Positions 32,847 to 41,918 are shown, numbered from the stretch's first letter. The stretch: 64,000 nucleotides of DNA from Streptomyces natalensis ATCC 27448 (GCF_000935125.1 NZ_JRKI01000034.1:372001-436000); one strand, 5' to 3'. A program made the numbers and translations. The notes: generated by a model from the letters alone, not told the origin.

Positions 32847-35060
32847 ATGACGCTGGTGCGAGGCTTGGCCTCATCGTCCCGCCGTGATGTACTCACCGCC
32901 GTGGTGCTGAGCGCCACCGTCCCCGTGGGGGTGCTGGCTGGCTTGGGGAGACGGGACTCACGGGCCACGCCGAAGCATTGGCCACCGGTTCTGAGCACGG
33001 CGGCATCCTCGGGTTCCCGGGCGGACGCCGAGCCGTCCAGAACCGAGGAGTCGGTCCTGCAAATCGTTGCCCACCCTGACGACGATCTGTTCTTCATCAA
33101 CCCGGAGGTCGGCCAGTCACTGCGCAGTGGCCGTCCGCTGGCTTCGGTCTATCTGACGTCCGGCGAGGCCAACGGCGTCAATGGCCCGGACCCGAGCGTG
33201 CACTTTGGACTGTGCCGGCCCGTGCCGGACAAGGCGAAGTACGCCAAGGCGCGGCAGAACGGCATCCGCGCGGCCTACGCCGAGATGGTGACCGGCGACG
33301 CAGGACACCCTTGGCGGCGCACCGCCCTTGCCACAGCGGGCGGCGGCCTCGCCGAGCTCGACACGCTCCAGGGGTACCCCCACATCCACCTGGTCTGGAC
33401 GCTGCTTCATGAGGCCGGCAGCATCACTGGTGACCGCCCGCAGAGCCTGCACGCACTGTGGGACGGCCGGACCCGCAGCATCCGCTCCCAGCTTGCGTAC
33501 GGCGGTCTGGTCATCCGCGACTTCTCCTACAGCGCGGCACAGCTCATCCAGACCCTGGTCGGCTATCTGGAACTCTTCCGGCCGACCCATGTCCGGATGC
33601 AGGATCCGACTCCTGGTCGACTGGACCGCAACCACAAGTACGCCGATCACCAGGATCACTTGTACGGCGCCCGGTTCGTCCAGCAGGCTCTCGCACGCTA
33701 CGCCTCCGCCGGCGAGCGCCCGCACTTCACCGTCCAGACCTACCTCGGTTACTTCAACGGTGGTCTGCCAGGCACTCTCGACCCAGCCTCCGGCGAATCC
33801 AAGGCCCGCACCGTGGAGACATATTCCTGGAGCCGCGCGCCGCGGAAGTCATGTCAGGACCCGGCGGGCTGCGGCGACAAAAACGTGGCCGCACACCCCA
33901 AGCGCCACTGGTCGCACAGCATCCACCACGCCCGCGACACCGGCACCTGCTGGCTACAGACCGGCAAGGACGACAGCCTGTGGGCCTTCGCCGTGCTCAG
34001 CGGCCGCATCGCACTCTGGCACCGCCCGGCGAGCGGCACCGGTCAGTTGAGTGAGGGGCAGTGGTTCGGGCCCACGCTGCTCCCGGGGACCGGCATCGAC
34101 GCGGGCGTCCGTCCGATCACGCTCCCCGACGGACGCATCGCCGTCTTCGGCACCCGCACTCTCATCGGCAGGCACCCTGGCGACTATCGCAGGGAGGTGG
34201 GCTTCACCGTCCAGCGGGACGCGGACCCCTCATTCGGCTCCTGGCATTCGCTGGGCACCCCGGAGCGGTGCGACCATGCCGGCACCTCGGATATCAGTGC
34301 CCCCGCGGTCTCGGTGAACGCCGACAACACGGTGACGGTGTTCCTGCGCGACAGCAGGCATCAGCTGACCGCCCGCACCGGACTCGCAGGCGGAAGCTGG
34401 ACACCCTGGCGATACCTGGGCGGCGAGGAGGTACACGGCGACCCGGTCGTCGCCAGGGACAGCATGGGCCGCACCTACATCCTGGGCAGCACACCGCACT
34501 CCGTGCTGGCCTGGGTCCACCCGCCGGCCGCATCCGCCCGCGGTCCGCTGCTCACCGGGCTGCCGCCCACCACCTTGCCGTTGACCGTCCGGCGAGACGG
34601 CGACGGCATCCGTGTCTACTTCCGCAAACCCCACTCCGGGAACGTGCTGACCGCTCAGCTTCGCGCAGCCGACCTCGTATCCGCGCGGTCGCACACGTAC
34701 CCGTGGCCGAGCAACGCATCCTCCCCGGTGGAAGTCACCGACCTGGGCGGGCCACAGGGCTACGGTCCGGTGAGCGTCATCCGCACCGGCTGCGGCGGCC
34801 TCCTGCTGGCAGCACGGTCTGCCACCGGAGACCTGGCAACGGCCTGGAGCACATCTGCTGCTCCCAAGCGCCGGCTGCGCTGGAGCCACACCGGCATCCT
34901 CCTCGCCGGTGCCCCCTCCAGCAACCAACTCGCGTCCGGCGACGCCGCACTGACCGCACTCGGTCTCGACGGCCGCCTGTACTGGACGCACACCACGAAG
35001 AAGGGGCCCATTCTCGCCCCCTGGCAGCCGGCAGTGCCCCAAGCATCTTCCGCCCGCTGA
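32847..35060 (+). CDS. Exported PIG-L-type deacetylase with lectin-like beta-propeller tail
   Basis: The 737-residue protein has an export signal (SSRRDVLTAVVLSATVPVG, with a twin Arg) and a PIG-L/LmbE zinc deacetylase domain at about 65-340. The metal motif is AHPDDDLFF; the distal ligand lies in KYADHQDHLYGARFV. The enzyme removes acetyl groups from N-acetylglucosamine-type sugars. Residues 370-735 form repeated 45-60-residue units (LWAFAVLSGRIALWHRP, NTVTVFLRDSRHQLTAR, GDPVVARDSMGRTYI) like a PLL/fucose-lectin propeller, probably binding a glycan. ATG at 32847 is preferred because it places the signal properly. The partner glycosyltransferase diverges upstream. Confidence 0.82.
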   Translation: MTLVRGLASSSRRDVLTAVVLSATVPVGVLAGLGRRDSRATPKHWPPVLSTAASSGSRADAEPSRTEESVLQIVAHPDDDLFFINPEVGQSLRSGRPLASVYLTSGEANGVNGPDPSVHFGLCRPVPDKAKYAKARQNGIRAAYAEMVTGDAGHPWRRTALATAGGGLAELDTLQGYPHIHLVWTLLHEAGSITGDRPQSLHALWDGRTRSIRSQLAYGGLVIRDFSYSAAQLIQTLVGYLELFRPTHVRMQDPTPGRLDRNHKYADHQDHLYGARFVQQALARYASAGERPHFTVQTYLGYFNGGLPGTLDPASGESKARTVETYSWSRAPRKSCQDPAGCGDKNVAAHPKRHWSHSIHHARDTGTCWLQTGKDDSLWAFAVLSGRIALWHRPASGTGQLSEGQWFGPTLLPGTGIDAGVRPITLPDGRIAVFGTRTLIGRHPGDYRREVGFTVQRDADPSFGSWHSLGTPERCDHAGTSDISAPAVSVNADNTVTVFLRDSRHQLTARTGLAGGSWTPWRYLGGEEVHGDPVVARDSMGRTYILGSTPHSVLAWVHPPAASARGPLLTGLPPTTLPLTVRRDGDGIRVYFRKPHSGNVLTAQLRAADLVSARSHTYPWPSNASSPVEVTDLGGPQGYGPVSVIRTGCGGLLLAARSATGDLATAWSTSAAPKRRLRWSHTGILLAGAPSSNQLASGDAALTALGLDGRLYWTHTTKKGPILAPWQPAVPQASSAR

Positions 35061-35269
35061 TCCACCCTGAGAGAGGGCCGTTGCCGTGCCCGACGAACCC
35101 TCGGTGCTGTTCGGGCGCGTGCGCGACGGTCCTTCCTACCGCCTGCGCGGATGGCGTCCCGCGTGATGGTGCAGGCGATCACGGTGCGGGTGTGCGCGGG
35201 CGTGTGCCTGGGGCGTGAAACAACTTCTGAACTTGTCGTTCAACCATCGGCTCGAACGCCGCGTCGAGC

Positions 35270-36095
35270 ATGGGTCACCCGTATGCGCTTTCTCCGGATG
35301 ATGGAGCAGCCGACACTGTCGGATGTGCCGAGGAAGAACTGCTGGACGATCGCGGAGTGAGCTGGGGAGGCCAGCCCGCACGGCATGCAGCATCTGTTGT
35401 GCCGGGCCGCCTGGGATGCCGACGCTGTCCGTGATGACGTGCGCGAATACGTCGTCGAGCACTTCCACGACGAGGCCGCGGTGCTGGTCGTTCGACGAAA
35501 CCGGGGATAACTGGCCCGAGTGATGATCGAACGCTTCCTGGACGCCGGGCACCCAGTGGGCTGGGTCACGGGGGACGAGGTCTACGGCGGCAACCCAAAA
35601 CTGCGGGCGGTCTTGGAGGAACGCGGCATCGGCTACGTCCTCGCGGTGGCCTGCTCGGCCGAACTGCCCACCAGCGCGGGCACGTTCCGCGCCGATGCCC
35701 TGGTGAAGAAGGTGCCGAAGCGAGCCTGGCAGAAGCTCTCGGCCGGACGCTGCGCGAAGGGACAGCGGTTCTACGACTGGGCCGTCATCGACCTCGCCGA
35801 AGCGGCACCGGGCCACCACCAACTACTGATCCGCCGCAACCGCACCACCGGCGAACTCGCCTACTACCGCTGTCACTCCGCCACGCCGGCATCCCTGGCC
35901 ACCCTGGTCAAGGTCGCAGGTTCCCGTTCCAGATGGCGGGTGGAGGAGACCTTCCACAGCGAGAAGGGAATGGCCGGACTGGATGAGCACCAAGTCCGCC
36001 GCTACCCCTCCTGGACCCGCTGGGTCACCCTCGCCATGCTGGCCCATGCCTTTCTCGCCGTCGTCCGCGCCGACGAACACGAAAACCACCCCACA
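35270..36095 (+). mobile_element. Decayed IS701-family transposase
   Basis: Pieces of an IS701 transposase are in order on the plus strand: LSDVPRKNCWTIAE, an in-frame TGA at 35357-35359 where Trp is usual, AGEASPHGMQHLLCRAAWD, EYVVEHFHDEAAVLVV, then a one-base shift to DETGD. After that a central block is deleted and the sequence resumes with LARVMIERFLDAGH, DEVYGGNPKLRAVLEE, WRVEETFHSEKG and WTRWVTLAMLAHAFLAVVRA. At least three lesions disable it. No terminal repeats were identified. It runs straight into an IS5-type remnant. Confidence 0.85.
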
Positions 36096-36517
36096 CCCGG
36101 ACGACGTGATCCCGCTCGGCCGTGTCCTGGCCGGGGCGAACTGCCACGACTCTCCGCTGCTGGCTTCGGCCTTGGACCGCCTCACGGACCTCGGGCCGCT
36201 GCCCGAGGAGATCACGGTGCACCTGGACGCCGGCTACGACTCGAACAAGACCCGCGCCCTGCTCGACGAACGCGGGCTGCACGGCCAGATAGCGCACAGG
36301 GCGAGAAAGCCCCATCCAGGCAAGCCGGCGCCGGCACGTCGAGCGCACCCACGCCTGGCAGAACGCCTTCCGACGCCTCTCGCACTGCTACGGACGCCGC
36401 GCCGCCGTGATCGACGCCTTCTTCGACCTCACGGACACGATCATCACCGTCCGCGGTCTGATCAGGCGATCCTGGACCACCCACCGCTGGGACAACCGCC
36501 CGAGGCGACGCCCGTGA
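36096..36517 (+). mobile_element. IS5-family transposase remnant fused after IS701
   Basis: The first frame reads IPLGRVLAGANCHDSPLLAS, then LPEEITVHLDAGYDSNKT, the second DDE aspartate region of IS5 transposases. Around 36300-36340 the frame shifts and the end continues as RRHVERTHAWQNAFRRLSHC, then YGRRAAVIDAFFDL and a stop at 36515-36517. The N-terminal half is missing: the join with the IS701 piece is near 36095. The remnant ends 25 bases before the convergent helicase stop. Confidence 0.8.
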
Positions 36518-36541
36518 TCCCACGCCTATCCGCGCGAGCTC

Positions 36542-38272
36542 TTAGGTGGCAGAGGTGCGGCGGCCGCCTCGGCGGTCGGAGCTGCGGCCGCCGGTCCTGA
36601 CAGAGCCGCCCGTGTCTCCGCCGGCCGCCGCCCGTCGGCCGGATCCGCGGGCAGCCTTGCCGGAGGCAGCGCCGGTCGCCGCACCGGCCGCGGACCGGCG
36701 GTCGGAGCTGCGGTCGCCCCCTCCGGCGGCACCGCCCGTGGCCCCGCCGGATCCCGCCCGGCGGGCAGAACCGCGCCCCCCGGTTGCGGAGGTGCCACCA
36801 GAGGCTGTCGTCCCGGCAGCGGCCCGGCGGTCGGAGCCCCGGCTCCCGGTCCTGGTGGCAGCACCTGTCGCCGCTTTGGCCCCGCCGTCGTTTCGGCGTC
36901 GGCGGCCGGATCGCCTGCCGGGCTCGGCGCCGGCCTTCCGGTCCGGGCGGGACGCCGTCTGTGTCGCCGGCTGGGGGACCTCAATGGTGACGGCTACGCC
37001 GGAAGGCTCGCGGGCGCCGGTGATGGTGGCCAGTTCCGCGTCGCTGGAGGTGACGCGGGCCGTGCGGGGGCGGATGCCCGCGTCCGTCATGAGCCGGGTG
37101 ACGTCCCGTTTCTGGGCGGGCAGGACCAGCGTGACCACGCTGCCGAAGCCACCGGCACGGGCCGTGCGGCCGCCCCGGTGGAGGTAGTCCTTGTGGTCGG
37201 TGGGGGGATCGACGTTCACGACGAGGTCGAGGTCGTCGATATGTATGCCCCGGGCCGCCACGTTCGTCGCCACCAGCGCGCTGACCTGGCCGTTCTTGAA
37301 CTGCTCCAGGGTGCGGTTGCGCTGCGGCTGGGAGCGGCCTCCGTGCAGCGCCGCCGCACGGACACCGACGGCCAGGAGCTGCTTGGCGAGCCGGTCGGCG
37401 GACCTTTTGGTGTCGAGGAAGAGGATGACCTGGCCGTCACGGGCCGCGATGCGCTTGGTGACGGCCTTCTTGTCGGTCTCGTCCTGGACGTGGAGCACGT
37501 GGTGCTCCATGGTGGTCACCGCTCCCGCGGACGGGTCCACGGAATGGACTACGGGGTCGGTCAAAAACCGCTGCACCAGGCGGTCGATGTTGCGGTCCAG
37601 GGTGGCCGAGAAGAGCATGCGCTGTCCGTCGGGCCGTACCTGCTGGATCAGCTTGGTGATCTGCGGCAGGAAGCCCATGTCGGTCATCTGGTCGGCTTCG
37701 TCCAGCACCGTGATGCGTACGTCGCCGAGCACGCAGTCCCCGCGTTCCACGAGGTCGTTGAGCCTGCCGGGAGTCGCCACGACCACCTCGGCACCGCGCC
37801 GGAGCGTACCGGCCTGCTTGGTGATGGACAGCCCGCCGACCACGGTGGCCAGCCGGAGGTTCACAGCCGTCGCGTAGGGGGCCAGTGCGTCCGCCACCTG
37901 CTGGGCGAGTTCACGGGTGGGCACCAGCACGAGGGCGAGGGGCGCCCTGGGCTCCGCACGCAGTCCGGCCGTGCGGGCCAGCAGCGCCAGCCCGAACGCG
38001 AGGGTCTTGCCGGAACCGGTGCGTCCCCGTCCCAGCAGGTCACGGCCGGCGAGCGAGTTGGGCAGGGTGGCGGCCTGGATGGGGAAAGGGGTGGTCACGC
38101 CCTGCGCGGTGAGGGTCTTCAGCAGCCCCGCGGGCATGTCCAGGCCGGCGAAGTCCTCGACGGCGGGAAGTGCGGGGGTCGTGTTTTCCGGCAGCCGGAA
38201 TTCCCTCGGCGCCGACACGGGCGATGACGGGGACGAGGCGCGCCGGTTCGGCTTCTGGGACCTGCGGGACAT
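36542..38272 (-). CDS. DEAD-box ATP-dependent RNA helicase
   Basis: The 576-residue protein carries the DEAD-box motifs: a Q motif with PFPIQAATLP, motif I GRTGSGKT, PTRELAQQV, TPGR, VLDEADQM, SAT, ATNVAARGIHI and HRGGRTARAG. Motif V and VI are slightly unusual (N for D in ATDVAARG, and G-G-R-T-A-R for the usual G-R-T-G-R), as in a Streptomyces RhlE-like subgroup. The last 140 residues are a Gly/Arg/Ser-rich tail with SSDRR and GRGSARR repeats, typical of RNA-binding extensions. ATG at 38270-38272. It lies just after the cold-shock gene on the same strand, so a role in RNA unwinding at low temperature is likely. Confidence 0.93.
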   Translation of the reverse strand: MSRRSQKPNRRASSPSSPVSAPREFRLPENTTPALPAVEDFAGLDMPAGLLKTLTAQGVTTPFPIQAATLPNSLAGRDLLGRGRTGSGKTLAFGLALLARTAGLRAEPRAPLALVLVPTRELAQQVADALAPYATAVNLRLATVVGGLSITKQAGTLRRGAEVVVATPGRLNDLVERGDCVLGDVRITVLDEADQMTDMGFLPQITKLIQQVRPDGQRMLFSATLDRNIDRLVQRFLTDPVVHSVDPSAGAVTTMEHHVLHVQDETDKKAVTKRIAARDGQVILFLDTKRSADRLAKQLLAVGVRAAALHGGRSQPQRNRTLEQFKNGQVSALVATNVAARGIHIDDLDLVVNVDPPTDHKDYLHRGGRTARAGGFGSVVTLVLPAQKRDVTRLMTDAGIRPRTARVTSSDAELATITGAREPSGVAVTIEVPQPATQTASRPDRKAGAEPGRRSGRRRRNDGGAKAATGAATRTGSRGSDRRAAAGTTASGGTSATGGRGSARRAGSGGATGGAAGGGDRSSDRRSAAGAATGAASGKAARGSGRRAAAGGDTGGSVRTGGRSSDRRGGRRTSAT

Positions 38273-38303
38273 GCGGTTGTCTGCCTTCCTGGAAACAGCA
38301 CAA

Positions 38304-38338
38304 ACCGGGGTCCGCACCATGACGGTGCGGACCCCGGT
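38304..38338 (-). terminator. Terminator between cold-shock and helicase genes
   Basis: A perfect 15-bp stem (ACCGGGGTCCGCACC at 38304-38318 and its complement at 38324-38338) with a 5-base loop follows the cold-shock gene stop by 22 bases. On the minus strand it is followed by TTTG. The helicase start codon is only 32 bases downstream, so helicase expression must come from read-through or from a promoter inside this small gap. Confidence 0.8.
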
Positions 38339-38359
38339 GAGCGGATACGCGTCCGGCTA

Positions 38360-38563
38360 TCAGGCGGGGACGATGTTCTCCGCCTGCGGGCCCTTCTGGC
38401 CCTGCGTGACGTCGAAGGAGACCCGCTGGCCCTCCTGGAGCTCACGGAAGCCCTGGGTCGCGATGTTCGAGTAGTGGGCGAAGACGTCGGGACCGCCGCC
38501 GTCCTGCTCGATGAAGCCGAAACCCTTTTCGGCGTTGAACCACTTCACGGTTCCCTGTGCCAT
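38360..38563 (-). CDS. Cold-shock protein of the CspA family
   Basis: The 67-residue protein is one cold-shock domain: it opens MAQGTVKWFNAEKGFGFIEQ with RNP1 (KGFGFI) and has RNP2 in DVFAHYS, ending with the usual PQAENIVPA. It binds single-stranded RNA and DNA and melts secondary structure. ATG at 38561-38563 has AGAAGGAG at ideal spacing. The upstream region is long and contains a hairpin, as in regulated cold-shock leaders. The helicase downstream probably works with it. Confidence 0.95.
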   Translation of the reverse strand: MAQGTVKWFNAEKGFGFIEQDGGGPDVFAHYSNIATQGFRELQEGQRVSFDVTQGQKGPQAENIVPA

Positions 38564-38618
38564 GACCTTCTCCTTCTGTAGGCAGAGGCCCCATCCGGAG
38601 ATGCCGGAAAACAAATAA

Positions 38619-38652
38619 TGCGCCTGAAGGAGAAACATTCCCGTCAGGCGCA
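38619..38652 (-). promoter_or_regulatory. Hairpin in the presumed cold-shock leader RNA
   Basis: Arms TGCGCCTGA (38619-38627) and TCAGGCGCA (38644-38652) form a 9-bp stem around a 16-base loop, about 60-90 bases upstream of the start codon of the cold-shock gene. If the transcript starts near 38700 this element is in the 5' leader and could act as a temperature-responsive structure. This role is inferred from family precedent only. Confidence 0.45.
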
Positions 38653-38934
38653 CATAGATTCATGGGTACCACAACTGCAACGCCGAGACCTTAGCACAGC
38701 TCGGCGGTCCGTGGTGGATCAACGAGGGCGCGCCGGGGTCCTTCAGAGACTTTCGATGATCGTGACGTTCGTCCGGCCGCCGCCTTCGCGCACGGTCTGG
38801 AGCTCGAACCGGACGTCGGCGACTCCCGACGGGCGACCGAGGGCGATCGCTCCGCCGCTGACAGCTACGTAAGGAGGAGTGGTGGATGCGGGCGCCCGGG
38901 ATGAGCCCGTAGTCCTGTACAGCCCGTTCGGAGG

Positions 38935-39099
38935 CGACACCTCGGCGATCTTCGTCACGGGCATACCTTGCGCGAGCAGCAGCACCATCTGGGTCCGCCG
39001 CCAGGTCACCACCGACCCCGTGCCTCTACGGATGATCCGTAACAGCAGGCGCTGCCCCTCGTCGTCATCCATCTCACGGACGCGTACTCGTTCTGCCAC
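38935..39099 (-). pseudogene. N-terminal fragment of an IS630-type transposase
   Basis: GTG at 39097-39099 opens VAERVRVREMDDDEGQRLLL, then RRGTGSVVTWRRTQMVLLLAQGM and KIAEV, the helix-turn-helix start of actinobacterial IS630 transposases (WRRAQMVLLSAQGMPVxxIA). After about 55 codons the family pattern ends. The frame runs on to 38743 (ending GGGRTNVTIIESL), but this part is unrelated and unrecognised. No DDE core remains. Confidence 0.7.
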
Positions 39100-39185
39100 G
39101 TGATCATCCTGACCGCCCGGAGCCGCCGAGTGCAGCAACCCGGCGGCTCGTCACACGAGGGCAATCGTTGCCTGATGCGGCACTC

Positions 39186-39363
39186 GGGTCTGTTGCGAAA
39201 GTGGATCTTGGTCGTGGATGCTCACGTCCTGTGGGGCGTGGTGACCTGACGAATGGCCAGTGGGCCCGGCTGGAGCCGTTGTTGCCGCGGGGCATCAAGC
39301 CGGACCGTCCGCCGGTATGGACTCGGCGGCAGCTGATGTGACCAGCGCTTTCCCAACAGACCC
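39186..39363 (+). mobile_element. 178-bp MITE-like deletion derivative of an IS5-family element
   Basis: The ends are GGGTCTGTTGCGAAAG (39186-39201) and CTTTCCCAACAGACCC (39348-39363), inverted repeats with one mismatch in 16. Between them the plus strand still encodes the start of an IS5-type transposase: GDLTNGQWARLEPLLPRG, then PPVWTRRQLM and TGA at 39339-39341. Everything after that is deleted, so the element can move only with help in trans. Its right end supplies the first base of the decarboxylase stop codon. No clear target duplication is visible. Confidence 0.75.
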
Positions 39364-41774
39364 TAACCGACACGCCCGGGCGAGTGCCCCGGCCGCTGAC
39401 CCGCGCCCTGGATCAGGCACTCGATCAGGTAGTCGCCCGTGTCCTCGTCGATGGTCACGCCGTGGGTCTCGCTGCGGAAGCCGGGGAAGCGGCGGTCGAA
39501 GGACTCCAGGGCGGTGAGATAGCGCAGCAGCGGGCCGTCGGGTGCGCCGATGGACTCGCCCGGCATCAGGACCGGGATGCCGGGCGGGGTGACCGTCACC
39601 ATGGCGGCCGCCACCCGGCCCGCCGCCTCCGAGATCCGGACCCGCTCGGTGTCACCCCGCACCAGCCGCTGGTAGCAGTGCTGAGGTGGCGCCACGGGCT
39701 GCGGGAGCTGCTGGAAGGCCGTATCCAGAAGCTCCACCAGGCGCACCGAGCGCAGTTGCTCGTGCATCTCCTGGCACAGCCCGCGCAGGGTCAGGCCCGT
39801 GTACCGGCGGGGATGCGCGGCGACAGCCTCCGGCAGGATGCGCTCCAGTGGGGCGTCGGCGTCGTAGAGGGCCTTGAAATCCGTCAGGGCGTCCAGCAGG
39901 GTGCCCCACTTGCCCTTGGTGATGCCCATGGAGAACAGGATCAGCGTGGTGTAACTGTCGGTCTTCTCCACCACAATCTTCCGGGTGGCCAGATAGGCGG
40001 TGAGCACCCGGGCCGGGATGCCCTCCTCGGCCATCTCGCCGGTGGCGCTGATCCCCGGACAGGTCAGCGTGACCTTGACGGGGTCCAACATGCAGTGGCC
40101 CTCGGTCAGCCCGGGGAAACCGTGCCAGTCGGCGCCGGGCTCCAGCAGCCAGCAGGACTGCTCGGTGCGCAGCAGCTCCGGCGGGGCTTCCTCGAACGGC
40201 AGCCGTTCGCCGGTCGGCGGGTCGGTGACCGTGTCCGGCTGCCACACCCCGAAGAACCACGGTGGCCGGTCCCCGGCGCTCTCGATCCGCCGTCGCAGGC
40301 GCACCATCTCCTGACGGAAGCGGATCGCCTCGGTCACCGCCTCGTCGATCAGCCACTCGCCCTGCGGGCCGTCCATCATCGCCGTCGCCACGTCGAGCGA
40401 GGCGATCATCGGGTAGAGGGGCGAGGTGGTGCCGTGCATCATCAGCGCCTCGTTGAACCGGTCGTGCTCCACCGGTGCCCGCGGTGCGGGTCGCATGTGC
40501 ACCATCGCGCTCTGCGACAGCGCCGCCAGCAGCTTGTGCGTGGACTGGGTGGCGAACACGGTCGGGCGGTCCGGGCCGGGGAATGCCTCCTCGTCCACCG
40601 ACATGCCGTAACGGCCGGCGTAGAGCGGGTGGAAACGGGCGTACGCGAACCACGCCTCGTCGAAGTGCAACCGGGGCGTGCTGGCGGCGAACGCGCGAGC
40701 GGTGGGTACAGCGTCGTAACTGAGGCCGTCGTAGGTTGAGTTGGTGAACACCGCGTACTGCGGGTGCCGGGACACCGCGCCCTCGGTGAGCGGGTTCGCG
40801 GCGATCCGGGCCGCCACCGCGTTTGCGGCGATCTCGGCCGGGGGCAGCGGTCCCGCCAGGCCGTAGCCGTTGCGGGTGGGGACCATGTAGACCGGCCGGG
40901 CGCCCGAGACGACCAGGCCGTGCAGCACGGACTTGTGGCAGTTGCGGTCCACCAGCGCGATCTCGTCGCGGGTGACGCTGAAATGGCCGACCAGGCGGTT
41001 GCACGTGGAGTCGCCGTGCAGCACGAAGTAGGTGAGGTCGGAGCCGAACACACGGGCCGCGTTGCGCTCCGCCTCGCCGATCGGGCCGGTGTGCTCGAAC
41101 AGCGAGCCCAGTTCCTCGACCGAGATCGACAGGTCGCTGCGCAGCAGCCGCTCCCCGAAGTAGTCGTGGAAGGCGCGTCCCGCCGGCGACTTGAGGAAGG
41201 CGACACCGCCGGAGTGGGCCGGGGTGTGCCAGGAGTATTCGTGGGCGTCGTCGAAGCGGCGCAGTGCCCGGAAGAACGGCGGCAGCACGGATTCCCGGTA
41301 GGCGCGGGCGGCGGTGGTGATGCGGCCCGCGATGAAGCCCGGGGTGTCCTCCAGCGGCCAGACGTAGCCCACGACCGACTCGGACACCCACAGCGGCAGG
41401 TCCCGTACGCCCTCGTCGGTCATCACCAAGAAGACCGGCAGGTCCCGGAAACGGCGGCCGATCCGGTGCAGCACGGCGCCGCCACCCGGGGTCCCGTCGA
41501 GGGTGCTGCCCGGCCGGGCGAGTGTGCCTCCCGGCGCGGCGAGCGCGGCGCCGGGCCCGTCACCGGCGGCCCTGGGAAGGTCCCAGGCCACCAGCGCCGC
41601 CGCCAGACCAGCCTCGGTGCGCAGTACGGCGTCCGCGTCCTCCGCCGTGACCTCCCACCGGACTTCGAAGCCGCCCGCCTCGATCGCGTCCCGGATCTTC
41701 CGTAACTGCTGGGGCCCGGCGCCCTCGCCCCGAGGGTGTTCCGGTACCGCGACCAGGATCCTGCTGTCGGCCAT
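39363..41774 (-). CDS. Orn/Lys/Arg decarboxylase, PLP-dependent
   Basis: The 803-residue protein is a fold-I group III decarboxylase. Residues 1-165 are a wing (CheY-like) domain; the catalytic core has HGDSTCNRL, His280 in DRNCHKS, Asp372 in LHFDEAW and the PLP lysine Lys414 in TQSTHKLL. The C-terminal domain starts near 590. The enzyme decarboxylates lysine, ornithine or arginine to a polyamine or agmatine; which one is not clear. ATG at 41772-41774. Codon 24 is TTA. The stop codon TAG (39363-39365) uses the terminal base of the adjacent MITE, so the final residues may not be original. IS ends lie on both sides. Confidence 0.92.
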   Translation of the reverse strand: MADSRILVAVPEHPRGEGAGPQQLRKIRDAIEAGGFEVRWEVTAEDADAVLRTEAGLAAALVAWDLPRAAGDGPGAALAAPGGTLARPGSTLDGTPGGGAVLHRIGRRFRDLPVFLVMTDEGVRDLPLWVSESVVGYVWPLEDTPGFIAGRITTAARAYRESVLPPFFRALRRFDDAHEYSWHTPAHSGGVAFLKSPAGRAFHDYFGERLLRSDLSISVEELGSLFEHTGPIGEAERNAARVFGSDLTYFVLHGDSTCNRLVGHFSVTRDEIALVDRNCHKSVLHGLVVSGARPVYMVPTRNGYGLAGPLPPAEIAANAVAARIAANPLTEGAVSRHPQYAVFTNSTYDGLSYDAVPTARAFAASTPRLHFDEAWFAYARFHPLYAGRYGMSVDEEAFPGPDRPTVFATQSTHKLLAALSQSAMVHMRPAPRAPVEHDRFNEALMMHGTTSPLYPMIASLDVATAMMDGPQGEWLIDEAVTEAIRFRQEMVRLRRRIESAGDRPPWFFGVWQPDTVTDPPTGERLPFEEAPPELLRTEQSCWLLEPGADWHGFPGLTEGHCMLDPVKVTLTCPGISATGEMAEEGIPARVLTAYLATRKIVVEKTDSYTTLILFSMGITKGKWGTLLDALTDFKALYDADAPLERILPEAVAAHPRRYTGLTLRGLCQEMHEQLRSVRLVELLDTAFQQLPQPVAPPQHCYQRLVRGDTERVRISEAAGRVAAAMVTVTPPGIPVLMPGESIGAPDGPLLRYLTALESFDRRFPGFRSETHGVTIDEDTGDYLIECLIQGAGQRPGHSPGRVG

Positions 41775-41899
41775 GCGCTCTCCCGCCCTCCACGGCGGCG
41801 CCCCGGCCGCCCCGGCCAGTGTCCTGGCGGCGCACCGGGCAGAACGGCGGCCGGGACGGCAAACCACCGCTATGGCGGAAACCGCCGTCCCGACGTTGA

Positions 41900-41915
41900 C
41901 TTTCGCAACAGGGCC
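41900..41915. mobile_element. Isolated IS end upstream of the decarboxylase
   Basis: The 16 bases CTTTCGCAACAGGGCC match the right end of the MITE at 39348-39363 (CTTTCGCAACAGACCC as the complement of its left end) at 14 positions, in the same orientation. No transposase sequence remains next to it. It marks the border between the decarboxylase upstream region and the serine recombinase remnant. Confidence 0.55.
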
Positions 41916-41918
41916 TAG

